Source: Bacteroidota bacterium (GTDB lineage Bacteria; Bacteroidota; Bacteroidia; Bacteroidales; JACABE01). From it: a stretch of DNA of 64,000 nucleotides. This document shows positions 35,461 through 45,141 of the stretch, one piece after another. Numbering within the stretch: position 1 is the first letter of the stretch; each line of letters begins with the position of its first letter. The stretch covers positions 1 through 64,000 of the forward strand of contig JAPLDQ010000006.1 in NCBI GenBank assembly GCA_026391675.1, in the 5' to 3' direction. The translations under genes were made by a program, and so were the position numbers. Under the pieces are notes generated by a model. That model had not been told where the DNA came from and made no database searches. It saw only the letters and a list, made by a program, of their open reading frames with translations.

Positions 35461-35468
35461 TATCTTTG
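35461..35468 (+). promoter_or_regulatory. -7 element for mnmE
   Basis: TATCTTTG is an exact TAnnTTTG match. Transcription would start near 35475 and leave a leader of only a few nt before the mnmE start. Confidence 0.5.
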
Positions 35469-35485
35469 CAGTATAAAATATGCTT

Positions 35486-36874
35486 ATGTACAACAACGAT
35501 ACAATATGTGCTCTGGCAACTGCATCAGGTATTGCAGCCATTTCTGTAATTCGTGTTTCGGGAGAAAATTCCTTTGATATCTGTAATTCGATTTTTCGTC
35601 ACAAAAACAAATCAATCGATTGCAATCAGCTTAAAAGCCATCATATTTACTTTGGTACTATTATTGAAAATGATGAAATTATTGACGAAGTATTGCTAAG
35701 CATTTTCAAACAACCCCATTCCTATACTGCCGAAAACAGCATAGAAATCTCCTGTCATGGGTCTTCTTATATACAGCAAAGGATATTACAACTGATTATT
35801 AAAAATGGTGCAAGAATTGCAAAGCCGGGAGAATTTACCATGCGTGCCTTCCTGAACGGAAAGCTGGACTTATCACAGGCTGAAGCTGTTGCCGATTTGA
35901 TTGCTTCACATTCCAAAACCTCCCATTCACTGGCGCTGGAACAAATGCGGGGTGGTTTCTCTTCTAAAATCAAACAATTACGTCAGGAATTGGTGAATTT
36001 TGCCTCCCTTATAGAGCTGGAACTCGATTTCAGCGAAGAAGATGTTGAATTTGCCAACAGAGATGAGTTGAGTAAACTTTTAAACAATTTAAAAACAGAG
36101 ATAAACAGCCTGATTCAATCCTTTGCCATGGGAAATGTTCTTAAACATGGCATTCCTGTTGCTATTATCGGTAAACCAAATGTGGGTAAATCAACCCTGC
36201 TCAACTCTTTACTGAACGAAGAAAGAGCCATAGTTTCGGAAATTCCCGGCACAACAAGAGATACTATTGAAGATACTTTGACGCTGGAAGGTATTACTTT
36301 CAGATTTATAGATACTGCCGGTTTGCGCGACTCATCCGATGAGATTGAAATGATAGGCATTGAACGCACCTATCAGAAAATTGAACAGGCAAATATAATT
36401 TTATATGTTGTTGATATTAAAGATACTACTGTTGATGAAATAATGCAAAACTTGAAGGATTTTGAATTACATATCCGAAACAATAGCAAGCGGATTATCA
36501 TCATTGCCAACAAGACTGATTTACTTGATAAAGCACCCAGACATTTCAGTGATTTACTCGAAAGGGAAATTATCTTTATTTCGGCCAAGCGCAAGGAAAA
36601 CATCAACCTGATTACCAATTCCTTATTAAAATCTGTAGCTACCGAACAAACGGCAGATACCACCATGATTTCCAATATCCGACATTATGAAGCCCTGCAA
36701 AAAACAGATGAAGCAATACTTCAGATAGAGCAAGCTATAAAGCTGAATATCAGTGGTGATTTAATTGCTATAGATATCAGAACTGCCCTCCATCATCTGG
36801 GTGAAATTACAGGCGAAATTACCAATGATGAAATACTGGGGAATATCTTTTCCAGCTTTTGCATTGGAAAGTAA
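35486..36874 (+). CDS. mnmE: tRNA uridine-5-carboxymethylaminomethyl modification GTPase
   Basis: MnmE works with MnmG to modify wobble uridine 34 of certain tRNAs. The 462-residue protein has the N-terminal tetrahydrofolate-binding domain (TICALATASGIAAISVIRVSG), a helical middle, and an inserted GTPase domain. GTPase motifs are G1 GKPNVGKSTLLN, G2 and G3 with GTTRDTIEDT and DTAGLRDS, and G4 NKTD. The conserved C-terminal CIGK is present. An in-frame ATG two codons upstream (35480) is also possible. I prefer 35486 because the nearby -7 element leaves little leader. Confidence 0.96.
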   Translation: MYNNDTICALATASGIAAISVIRVSGENSFDICNSIFRHKNKSIDCNQLKSHHIYFGTIIENDEIIDEVLLSIFKQPHSYTAENSIEISCHGSSYIQQRILQLIIKNGARIAKPGEFTMRAFLNGKLDLSQAEAVADLIASHSKTSHSLALEQMRGGFSSKIKQLRQELVNFASLIELELDFSEEDVEFANRDELSKLLNNLKTEINSLIQSFAMGNVLKHGIPVAIIGKPNVGKSTLLNSLLNEERAIVSEIPGTTRDTIEDTLTLEGITFRFIDTAGLRDSSDEIEMIGIERTYQKIEQANIILYVVDIKDTTVDEIMQNLKDFELHIRNNSKRIIIIANKTDLLDKAPRHFSDLLEREIIFISAKRKENINLITNSLLKSVATEQTADTTMISNIRHYEALQKTDEAILQIEQAIKLNISGDLIAIDIRTALHHLGEITGEITNDEILGNIFSSFCIGK

Positions 36875-37339
36875 CCACTTATGTTGCACTTTCGAATAAG
36901 AGTTTGATATTAATATAAATGGATGAGACTGATAGAGAAAAATCTAGTTTTCATCCAAAATGCTATCTAAAATCCAACATCTGCCTCTTTTTAAACTATC
37001 CACAGATAAGTCAATTTAACGAACTTCGGTTTCATGACTTATTGCCGCATCCATAGAGGATGCAAAAACCGGTATGCTGAATCTTAGATATAATATTTGT
37101 CGCTATACCCAATAAAAATGGCTTTTTTTTAACAGGACAGCTCTGTCTGATAGCAATAGCAAACTGTTCATAAAACATTGATACAGAGAAGAGAAAGATG
37201 TAAAAAAAAGGAAAAATATTAGGTTTTCAGACAATTATTTATTAACTTTGCATTAACAATTGCATCAAATAAAAGTAATTTTTAGAGTTACCAAAAAGTA
37301 ATTTTATATCATTAATTAATTTTTAAAAAGGAGGCAATT
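36875..37339. other. gene-free gap between mnmE and lipoprotein gene
   Basis: The 465-bp gap has no ORF that I trust. It has a small hairpin, GCATCC-ATAGA-GGATGC, at 37047-37063. A minus-strand reading gives only short, stop-interrupted segments, so a decayed gene or mobile-element remnant is possible but not shown. The last 100 bp hold the promoter of the following gene. Confidence 0.5.
37243..37250 (+). promoter_or_regulatory. promoter for the 37340 lipoprotein gene
   Basis: TAACTTTG is an exact -7 element. A TTTTC at 37224-37228, about 15-19 bp upstream, may be the -33. A leader of about 80 nt follows. The gene has an unusually strong Shine-Dalgarno, AAGGAGG at 37328-37334, 5 nt before the ATG; such sites are uncommon in Bacteroidota. 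Confidence 0.55.
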
Positions 37340-38014
37340 ATGAAAAAGTTGTTCTTTATTTTAATAGCAGTAGCTGTAGTAATTCTTTCCAGCTGCTCAA
37401 AAGATGCAGATGAAATGAGTCCGGTTTCTCAGCAGACTAAAAGTAGTCTTAAAAAATCTAAGCTTAATCTTGTTCCGATAAAGGGATCATGTGTGGGAAC
37501 TGCAGCTTTGGTATCGTGGACGCCACCAAGCCCAGTAGTTAATAAAATAATTACAGCGCAGGGTCAATTTTCCCATTGCGGCAACAGTACAATTACACTT
37601 ATTTTTTCTTATGTAACTTTAAATCTTACTCAATCGGCCACCTTCAATGGAATAATGCTGAATGGGGCAACAGCTACTATTATGGCTGCAAATGGAGATA
37701 AGATCTATTGTAATTTGAATCCCATGAGTACTTATGGTACATTTGGATATTGTGGTACATATAAATTCGGGGGATGGGTACCATCCGGACTCATTCCATC
37801 ACCACCTTACCCAGCATTTCTTCCTACAACAAATGAGATATTTCCTATGACTGCTACAATTGCAGGTGGGACAGGAAGATTTGTAAATGCTACCGGAACT
37901 TTTCAATGTTGGGGATCACAATGGGATATACCAACAATATTCCCACCAACCCAGGCAAGCACTGCATTTCCTATACCTTCTAAATTAGAGTGTGAAGGAT
38001 TAATAAACTATTAA
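37340..38014 (+). CDS. lipoprotein of unknown function
   Basis: The 224-residue product has a lipoprotein signal ending VVILSSCSKDADEM. The mature protein has four to five cysteines, a repeated Gly/Thr/Phe pattern and segments such as FSHCGNSTITLIFSYVTLN and GTGRFVNATGTFQCWGSQ. The latter resembles allene-oxide-cyclase-like or other small beta-barrel families, where GGTGRFxxATGxF is common. I make no firm family claim. It is flanked by a promoter with a strong Shine-Dalgarno and a perfect terminator, so it is monocistronic. Confidence 0.7.
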   Translation: MKKLFFILIAVAVVILSSCSKDADEMSPVSQQTKSSLKKSKLNLVPIKGSCVGTAALVSWTPPSPVVNKIITAQGQFSHCGNSTITLIFSYVTLNLTQSATFNGIMLNGATATIMAANGDKIYCNLNPMSTYGTFGYCGTYKFGGWVPSGLIPSPPYPAFLPTTNEIFPMTATIAGGTGRFVNATGTFQCWGSQWDIPTIFPPTQASTAFPIPSKLECEGLINY

Positions 38015-38116
38015 ATTCAGGGAATTAATATTATTTAACTTGAATCCTGAAATCTGGTTTACGTTTGATGCAATTTGAAATAATGAAAATGGTAACCTGA
38101 TTTTTTTACAAACGGT

Positions 38117-38150
38117 TTAACCCATCCGTAGCTTGTTACGGATGGGTTAA
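38117..38150 (+). terminator. rho-independent-like terminator
   Basis: TTAACCCATCCGTA at 38117-38130 is the exact reverse complement of TACGGATGGGTTAA at 38137-38150 around a 6-nt loop. It lies 103 bp after the lipoprotein stop. The T-tract is weak (TTAATTAC). Confidence 0.65.
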
Positions 38151-38473
38151 TTACAAAATATTCCTTACAAATCAGCTCATCTGCAACTTATCTGGCCTTA
38201 AGTACTGTTTTAAAATCCAAACTATTTTTGAATAATTTTAGTAATTTTGATATTGCAGCATAAATATGGCAATTTTTGCAATTTACGAATAGATATCTCC
38301 AAACCCAAAGCATTCTACCTGGTTAATTTATTTTTCAAATAACTGATAATAAAATAAGTTTTTTATTAAAATATTAGTATTTTTACTTCATAATATATGC
38401 TCAAAATGATGAAGTATTGGTATTTGAGCATAAAATAAACAGAAAATATTTTCAGAAATAAATACCAATAAGA
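38151..38473. other. gap upstream of the SBBP protein gene
   Basis: The stretch has no gene that I can see. Its last 100 bp (TTAAAATATTAGTATTTTTACTTCA around 38366-38390, cut for length) resembles the segment ahead of the 41924 gene, so both may share a promoter type. TATTTTTAC is a near match to the -7 consensus. Confidence 0.45.
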
Positions 38474-41400
38474 ATGAATAAAATTTACATCTTAGTTTTA
38501 AGCATTATTTGTGTTATCAGCAATATTTCAGCACAGAACAATAAGAATACTGAGAAATATATGTCCACTAAAACTCAATACGGTTTTATTGAAAACAAAG
38601 GACAGATATATGACCAAAACTACAAAGCAAATCCTGATGTAAAATACCTTTTAAGCCTGGGTAACGGAATGAATGTTCAGCTTAAGAAAAACAGTTTCAG
38701 TTACGATACTTATAAAAAAGACAGTAAGGAAATAAATAATAAACCATCAGTTGCTAAACCTCAGCATACGAAAAAAGTAATTGGGGAAAACAATGAAATT
38801 ACTTATTATTTCCACCGGGTTGATGTTGAACTGGTTGATGCCAATTCAAATCCTGAAATTATTGCAGAAGATGTTTCTGCAGAATATATAAATTATTACA
38901 ATGCCGTAGCTCCTGAATGCGGGGTAACTAAAGTCCGTAATTACAGAAAAATTATATATAAAAATATTTATCCCGGTATAGATATGATATTTGTTGCTGT
39001 CTCGGGTAAAGAAAAAGCTGTGGAATATTATTTCGAAGTACATCCCAGTGCTGATGCAAAATTGATACAATTACATTATACCGGAGCTGATCAAACCCGG
39101 CTCATTGAAAATAAAATTTGTGTAAAAGTTGCGCATGGCAGTTTTACCGAAAGCATTCCTGCTTCATGGATAAAAGAAACAAACACTAAGGTTGAAATAT
39201 GCTATAAGAATACCGCTAAAGACACTTATACTTTCACTATACCGGCTTACACAAATAAACAGACGCTGATTATTGATCCTAATCCTAATCTTGATTGGGG
39301 GACTTATTATGGCGGAACTGATGTAGATAACGGAGAAAAAAATTGCTGTGATAAATTCAACAATGTTTATGTCACCGGTATAACAAGATCATTAAATGCA
39401 ATTGCAACATCGGGTGCACATCAGACAACACACGGTGGCAGCTCTTATGATGCTTTTGTGCTAAAACTGGATAATAATGGTGTCCGCCAATGGTGTACTT
39501 ATTATGGAGGAAGCGGCGATGATAAAGGAAGGGAAATAAGTTGTGACAGCAGCGGAAATGTTTTTATTGTCGGAGAAACTACCACTTCCTCCGGTGATGC
39601 TATTGCAACTTCAACAGCTCATCAATACTTATATGGCGGTGGTACTAGTGATGCATTTATTGCAAAATTCAACTCCGGTGGCGTGAGATTATGGGGAAGC
39701 TATTATGGGGGTAGTGATGCTGATTATGGTTTTGGTATTGCCTGTGATAAAACAGGGAATGTTTATTTCACAGGCAAGACACAATCATCGGTAGGCATAG
39801 CCACAACAGCATCTTTTCAGCCTGGTTATGGCAGCGGAGGGGATGCATTTATTGCCAAGTTCAATGGCAACGGAGTAAGGCAATGGGCCAGCTATTACGG
39901 AGGTTCAGGAGAAGATATGGGAGAAGGAATTGCATGCGATAGCAGCGGAAATGTATTTATTTGCGGTTTAACTATATCAACAACCGCAATTGCCAGCCCG
40001 GGTGCTTTTGAAACAATATATGATGGCAGTGCTACTGCCGGACAATACAATGGCTTTGTTGCAAAATTCAACGCTGTAGGTACCCGTTTATGGGGAACCT
40101 ATGCCGGCAGGTACGAAAGTGAATTATATGGCATTTGCTGTGATAATAACGGCAATGCTTATGTTACAGGTTTTACTTTTGCATCAACAGGAATTGCCAC
40201 TCCGGGCGCTTATCAGAGCATACTGGTATATCCTAATACAAATTGCAGTGCCTATATATTAAAATTCAACAGTGGGGGTAACAGAATATGGGGTACCTAT
40301 TACGGAGCAGTTGTTTATCCCAGCAACCCAACCTTTACCGAAACATACAGCAATGAAATTGCCTGTGATTTAAAAGGGAATATTTATATTACCGGTGGAA
40401 CTGATTTGTTTGATTCTATTGCTACCAGCGGTACTTATCAATCTGTTAATTCAGGATATGATGCTTTTTTAGCTAAATTTGATACCAATGGCGTAATTAA
40501 ATGGGGAACCTATTACGGAGGTAATAATGGCAATGAAGAAAGCTTCGGAGTTGCCTGCAATACAAACGGGAATGTATTTATTACAGGCTATACAGCTTCT
40601 ACTAATAGCATTTCAACAACGGGAACAGCACAACCAACCTATGGAGGAAATTATGATGTATTTGTTGCCCGGTTTTCGACCTGTGATACCCTACCCTTAA
40701 GTGCAGGGATGATAAGCGGAATGGCTGCAGTTTGTCAGGGACAAACATCAGTAACTTATACATTAGCCCCTGTAACAAATGCTACATCATATATCTGGAC
40801 TTTACCATCTGGGGCAAATGGATCAGGTAATTCAAATACCATTACAGTTAACTACGGCACCTCTGCCCTATCCGGTAATATCAGTGTTAAAGGGCATAAT
40901 AGCTGCGGAGACGGTGCAACATCAACATTAACAGTTACAGTAAATCCTTTACCGCTTGCTGGGACAATCAGTGGAACTACAACGATATGTTCATTGCCGG
41001 TAAACCTCACCTATAGTATACCGTTTATATCCGGAGCATCTTCCTGTGTATGGACATTACCGGGCGGTGTAAATGGTTCGAGTAATACAAATACAATAAC
41101 GGTAAATTACAGCAGTGCTGCAGTTTCGGGAAACATCAGCGTTTATGGTATTAATTCCTGTGGAAACGGAATTCCTTCTACACTGGCGGTAACTGTAGGT
41201 TCTGTCCCTCCGGCTCCTGTAATTACTATAAATGGGAATACATTAAATTCAAATGCAACAAACGGAAATCAATGGTATAATCTTTCTACCGGATTAATTC
41301 CAGGTGCAACGGCTTCCAGTTATAGCCCTTTGCAAAGCGGTAATTATTTTACTATTGTTTCCATAAATGGCTGTTCCTCTGATTCGTCCAATATTTTATA

Positions 41401-41680
41401 TTTGAATTATATTGGAGTTAAAGAATATAAATCAACAGCTGATGGATTTAATATTTACCCCAATCCTGCGAAAGATGACCTCATCTTTGAATTAAAAGGG
41501 AACAAAGTATTACAAAACACCGCTGTATCTATTTATAATATTCAGGGGCAAATCCTTAAACAATTAGCTGTTAAGGAAAGCAAGACAGTAATTGATATTC
41601 ACAACTTAGCTAACGGAGTTTATATTGTAAAGGTAAATAATGAAAGAGAAAACTTTGTGAGTAAATTTGTGAAGGAATAA
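38474..41680 (+). CDS. type IX secreted SBBP-repeat protein
   Basis: The 1068-residue protein has a signal peptide (ILVLSIICVISNISAQ). A DUF7948-like N-terminal domain follows (about 30-270, GFIENKGQIYDQN). About seven SBBP beta-propeller repeats span about 275-730, each with WGTYYGG, GNVYVTG and DAFVAKF-like words. Two PKD/Ig-like modules with WTLPSGANGSGNSNTITVNY lie at about 735-905. A type IX sorting domain covers about 995-1068 (FNIYPNPAKDDLIFEL, SIYNIQGQILKQL and GVYIVKV). It should be exported and attached to or released from the cell surface. The ligand is unknown. The tail closely resembles that of the next gene. Confidence 0.9.
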   Translation: MNKIYILVLSIICVISNISAQNNKNTEKYMSTKTQYGFIENKGQIYDQNYKANPDVKYLLSLGNGMNVQLKKNSFSYDTYKKDSKEINNKPSVAKPQHTKKVIGENNEITYYFHRVDVELVDANSNPEIIAEDVSAEYINYYNAVAPECGVTKVRNYRKIIYKNIYPGIDMIFVAVSGKEKAVEYYFEVHPSADAKLIQLHYTGADQTRLIENKICVKVAHGSFTESIPASWIKETNTKVEICYKNTAKDTYTFTIPAYTNKQTLIIDPNPNLDWGTYYGGTDVDNGEKNCCDKFNNVYVTGITRSLNAIATSGAHQTTHGGSSYDAFVLKLDNNGVRQWCTYYGGSGDDKGREISCDSSGNVFIVGETTTSSGDAIATSTAHQYLYGGGTSDAFIAKFNSGGVRLWGSYYGGSDADYGFGIACDKTGNVYFTGKTQSSVGIATTASFQPGYGSGGDAFIAKFNGNGVRQWASYYGGSGEDMGEGIACDSSGNVFICGLTISTTAIASPGAFETIYDGSATAGQYNGFVAKFNAVGTRLWGTYAGRYESELYGICCDNNGNAYVTGFTFASTGIATPGAYQSILVYPNTNCSAYILKFNSGGNRIWGTYYGAVVYPSNPTFTETYSNEIACDLKGNIYITGGTDLFDSIATSGTYQSVNSGYDAFLAKFDTNGVIKWGTYYGGNNGNEESFGVACNTNGNVFITGYTASTNSISTTGTAQPTYGGNYDVFVARFSTCDTLPLSAGMISGMAAVCQGQTSVTYTLAPVTNATSYIWTLPSGANGSGNSNTITVNYGTSALSGNISVKGHNSCGDGATSTLTVTVNPLPLAGTISGTTTICSLPVNLTYSIPFISGASSCVWTLPGGVNGSSNTNTITVNYSSAAVSGNISVYGINSCGNGIPSTLAVTVGSVPPAPVITINGNTLNSNATNGNQWYNLSTGLIPGATASSYSPLQSGNYFTIVSINGCSSDSSNILYLNYIGVKEYKSTADGFNIYPNPAKDDLIFELKGNKVLQNTAVSIYNIQGQILKQLAVKESKTVIDIHNLANGVYIVKVNNERENFVSKFVKE

Positions 41681-41923
41681 AATCAAAGCGCTCACCAGTC
41701 TGTTCCTGAAGCACTGACTGTGTATTCAAAAATTTAAAATTCCACAATAACTTTTTCACCAAATTGAAAAACAGCATATCCCCAATCATATGCCTATTTT
41801 TAAATTTAATTCATATTTTTTTGAATTATTGTTAACAAAATAACATATTATTACAAAATATTATTATTTTTACTCCATCAATTAAATAATACCTTAAGAT
41901 GTAATGAAATTAACCAAAAGCCA

Positions 41924-43954
41924 ATGAAAAAACTATTTTTACTATTTTTGATATTCACCATTCTAGCTCCTGTCCGGGCTCAATGGCAACAAACGCCGGG
42001 GCCCTATACTGCATGTGTCAGAAGTTTAGTTATCGATAGCAATACCGTTTACTGCGGTTTTGAAGATGGTGTGTACAAAACCACCAACAATGGTCTTAAC
42101 TGGACTAAAACCAATACCGGTATTGAAAATAAATCAGTTTATGCCATTGCAATCAACGGAAGTACTATGTTTGCAGGAACCAACATCAACGGATTATTTA
42201 AATCCAATGATAGTGGCAACAGCTGGAGTGCAATCAGCAATGATTTTTCGAACAATTCCGTAAATGCCATTGCTATTAAAGGAGGCAATGTAATGGCAGC
42301 TACTAATATTGGATTATATATTTCTTCAGACAATGGTATTAGCTGGACTTACAATACCAGCATTCCTCAATTTTCTGAAATAAGTACTTTCCTGATTAAC
42401 GGCAACCTTATATATGCAGCAACCTTTAACGGGAAATTATTCAAATCAATAAACAACGGCAGCAGCTGGACTGAAATCGTAACTGGAATCAGTTATACTG
42501 TAAGAATCATATCTATATTGGTTTCGGGGAATACCATATTATTGGGTAGTGTTGAAAACGGAGCATTCATTTCGACCAATAACGGACTTAGCTGGTCGGC
42601 TGCAAATACAGGTTTGACAAATTTATCGGTACAATCACTCGCTATATTCAACAATACATTTCTGGCAGGGACCTTAGGAGGTGGAGTATTCAGGTCATTT
42701 GACAATGGTGCAAACTGGACAGCCGTTAATACAGGTATGGCGAATAAACATATCACCAGGCTGGCGGTTAAGGGAAGTTATATATTTGCAGGAACCAACG
42801 TAAGCGGAATGTATACATCTGCCGATTCAACTGCCAGTTGGAATGCAGCAAATACAGGATTAAAATACAAATTCGATTTAATGGCAATTGCTGTAAATGG
42901 CAATAATATCATTGCCGGTGCAAATTTTTACGGTTTATTTGGTTCTAATAATAATGGAAGTAACTGGAATATTTTAAATAACGGAATACCGGAAGCAACT
43001 ACCATAAGGTCGCTGATGTTTAAAGCTAATAAAATCATTGTTGGAACGCAGGGCCGGGGGATATATTATTCAAACAATAACGGCCTTAACTGGATTTTCG
43101 CTGACAGTGTATTCCAGGGGTTTATAGGCTATTCGCTTTACGAAAACAATAATATTATATATGCAGCTACAATTTCAGGTATATATTCATCTGCTGATAC
43201 AGGAGTTAGCTGGACTTCAATAAATAATGGAATTCCTGTAGGCACCCAAATAATATCTGTAGTTAAAAGTGGTAATAATTTACTAGCAGGTACACTCTTG
43301 GGGACGATTTATTTATCCGGCAATAACGGCTCAAACTGGACTGCAGTTACCAACGGTCTGCCTGCCAATAGCTATATCAATGCTATGGCAGTAGTTGGCA
43401 ATAATGTATTTGCAGCAACCAATCTGGGGATTTACATTTCAGCTGATGATGGTTTAAGCTGGTTTCCCATATTAACCGGCTACAATTGTTTGTCTCTGGT
43501 GGTATATGGGAATAACATATTTGCAGGTACTTATGGAAACGGAATCTATTTATCAAAAGATTCCGGTACAACATGGACAGATGTCAGCTGGGGATTGTCG
43601 GGTGCAGAAGTCTATTCATTAGCAATAAATAACATGTATATTTATGCCGGATCAGCCGGTGTATGGAAACGACCACTGTCTGAAATGGTTGGAATTACAG
43701 AAAACACGAAGGAAATAAACATATTACTTTACCCCAATCCTGCAAAAGAAAATCTTATAATTGAATTAAACGACAAGAAGTTCTTAAAAAATACCGTTAT
43801 TTCCATTTATAATATTCAGGGTGAATTGCTCAAACAATTGACCATAAAAGAAAACAAGACAGCTATTGATATACATAAATTTGCTAAAGGTTTATATACT
43901 TTAAAACTTTACAATGAAAAAGAAACACTGGTAAAAAGATTTGTGAAGGAATAA
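41924..43954 (+). CDS. type IX secreted BNR/sortilin-like beta-propeller protein
   Basis: The 676-residue product has a signal peptide (LLFLIFTILAPVRAQ). It has about twelve repeats of roughly 40 residues, each with an NNGSNWTAVNTGL-type asparagine box and an IFAGT-like strand. This is a Ycf48/sortilin-type propeller. The end (about 600-676) is a type IX sorting domain: LYPNPAKENLIIEL, ISIYNIQGELLKQL and GLYTLKLYNE. Adhesion or glycan binding is a reasonable guess only. It follows the SBBP gene by 243 bp with a similar upstream sequence. Confidence 0.88.
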   Translation: MKKLFLLFLIFTILAPVRAQWQQTPGPYTACVRSLVIDSNTVYCGFEDGVYKTTNNGLNWTKTNTGIENKSVYAIAINGSTMFAGTNINGLFKSNDSGNSWSAISNDFSNNSVNAIAIKGGNVMAATNIGLYISSDNGISWTYNTSIPQFSEISTFLINGNLIYAATFNGKLFKSINNGSSWTEIVTGISYTVRIISILVSGNTILLGSVENGAFISTNNGLSWSAANTGLTNLSVQSLAIFNNTFLAGTLGGGVFRSFDNGANWTAVNTGMANKHITRLAVKGSYIFAGTNVSGMYTSADSTASWNAANTGLKYKFDLMAIAVNGNNIIAGANFYGLFGSNNNGSNWNILNNGIPEATTIRSLMFKANKIIVGTQGRGIYYSNNNGLNWIFADSVFQGFIGYSLYENNNIIYAATISGIYSSADTGVSWTSINNGIPVGTQIISVVKSGNNLLAGTLLGTIYLSGNNGSNWTAVTNGLPANSYINAMAVVGNNVFAATNLGIYISADDGLSWFPILTGYNCLSLVVYGNNIFAGTYGNGIYLSKDSGTTWTDVSWGLSGAEVYSLAINNMYIYAGSAGVWKRPLSEMVGITENTKEINILLYPNPAKENLIIELNDKKFLKNTVISIYNIQGELLKQLTIKENKTAIDIHKFAKGLYTLKLYNEKETLVKRFVKE

Positions 43955-43982
43955 AATCATAATGGTTAATCTTACATATAAA

Positions 43983-44372
43983 ATGAGTAAATCTAAGCTT
44001 ATAGGATTAATTTTATTTTGCAGCCTGTTTATCAGCTGTAAAAAGGAATTGATGGATTACCGCAATAAATTCACCGGTGATTTTGCATTTAAGGTACATG
44101 AAGTCCGCTGGGTTGGTGCAAGTACTTACACAGTATTGCTGGATACAACCTATAATTATAATGGTTATGTAGAAAACGGCTCTGATTATTGTTCTGTTAA
44201 TATACAATTTTCAAAAGATAATGCTTTTGAACTGACAATTTATGAAGACGGATCATTATCAGGTCGGAATGTATATGGTTATTATGAAAATGTGGATAAT
44301 ATATATTTAAAGGTTTTTCCAAGTGCACTGGGTGGTGGGACTAACTATGAAATAAATGCTGTACGAAGATGA
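43983..44372 (+). CDS. small lipoprotein of unknown function
   Basis: The 129-residue product has the lipoprotein signal GLILFCSLFISCKKELMDY. I chose the ATG at 43983 because it gives a normal signal length; an in-frame ATG seven codons upstream is possible. The mature part is beta-rich, without cysteines after the lipobox, and ends NYEINAVRR. Its stop overlaps the next start by 4 bp (ATGA), so the pair is translationally coupled. No family was recognised. Confidence 0.7.
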   Translation: MSKSKLIGLILFCSLFISCKKELMDYRNKFTGDFAFKVHEVRWVGASTYTVLLDTTYNYNGYVENGSDYCSVNIQFSKDNAFELTIYEDGSLSGRNVYGYYENVDNIYLKVFPSALGGGTNYEINAVRR

Positions 44373-45097
44373 AAAGATACTTTACACTATATATTTTATT
44401 TTTATTTTCCGTATTCAGTTACGGACAAGATACAATTAAGCATAAAAGTCAGATATTATTCAAAATAGGCTATTATTACAAGGACTATATCGGCAGTAAA
44501 AACATTGGAACAAGCGATTATAACGCTTCAAGTTCATACATTTATTTTCTCGAACATCAATATGATAATTTTGACAAAAGATCAACAAACGGACCTTCTA
44601 TAGGGTTGGTTTATAACTGCTATGTTAATAAGAACTTGAATTTAAATACGGGTTTAATCCTGTTTTTCAGAAAAGACAAATATGAAATCAACCAGGATGA
44701 TGCCATTAAAAAAGGAGCTTCAGCATTTCCGACTATCAGTAACGTAATAAGTTATGATTATCAGTTCAATAATATAGAAATACCATTACTGCTGGGTTAT
44801 AGCATAAACAAACTGAATATTACAGCAGGTGCCAATATCTCTGTTTTTACGTTTTATACGGCAAGATATACCTATATGTATGGCAACTATTATCCCGGTC
44901 TTAAATACATGATTACCGAAAGAACAATAAAAAGCAATGAGATAATGTTTCATATCTATCCCAGCCTGCAGGTCAATTATGAAATGAATATTAAACATTT
45001 AAGATTTTATCCTTATTTATCATTTGATCTGGGGGCAAAATATGGAATATATTTTCAGGGAGGTATCATGATATCGTTGTATAAACACAAAAAATAA
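44369..45097 (+). CDS. outer-membrane beta-barrel protein
   Basis: The 242-residue product has a signal peptide (LYILFLFSVFSYGQ). It has eight to ten amphipathic strands ending in aromatic or charged residues, such as GPSIGLVYNCYVNKNLNLN, IEIPLLLGYSINKLNITAG and YPYLSFDLGAKYGIYFQGG. Such patterns are typical of small Bacteroidota porin-like barrels (OMP_b-brl family). It overlaps the preceding lipoprotein gene by 4 bp, so the two probably form a pair at the outer membrane. Confidence 0.75.
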   Translation: MKRYFTLYILFLFSVFSYGQDTIKHKSQILFKIGYYYKDYIGSKNIGTSDYNASSSYIYFLEHQYDNFDKRSTNGPSIGLVYNCYVNKNLNLNTGLILFFRKDKYEINQDDAIKKGASAFPTISNVISYDYQFNNIEIPLLLGYSINKLNITAGANISVFTFYTARYTYMYGNYYPGLKYMITERTIKSNEIMFHIYPSLQVNYEMNIKHLRFYPYLSFDLGAKYGIYFQGGIMISLYKHKK

Positions 45098-45141
45098 TCC
45101 ATCAGATAAAGCCAAAAAAGTATCATTAAAAAACCAATTTA

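Noticed and set aside
39290-40700. Tandem DNA repeat or CRISPR-like periodicity
   Set aside because: The periodicity comes from SBBP protein repeats in one open reading frame.
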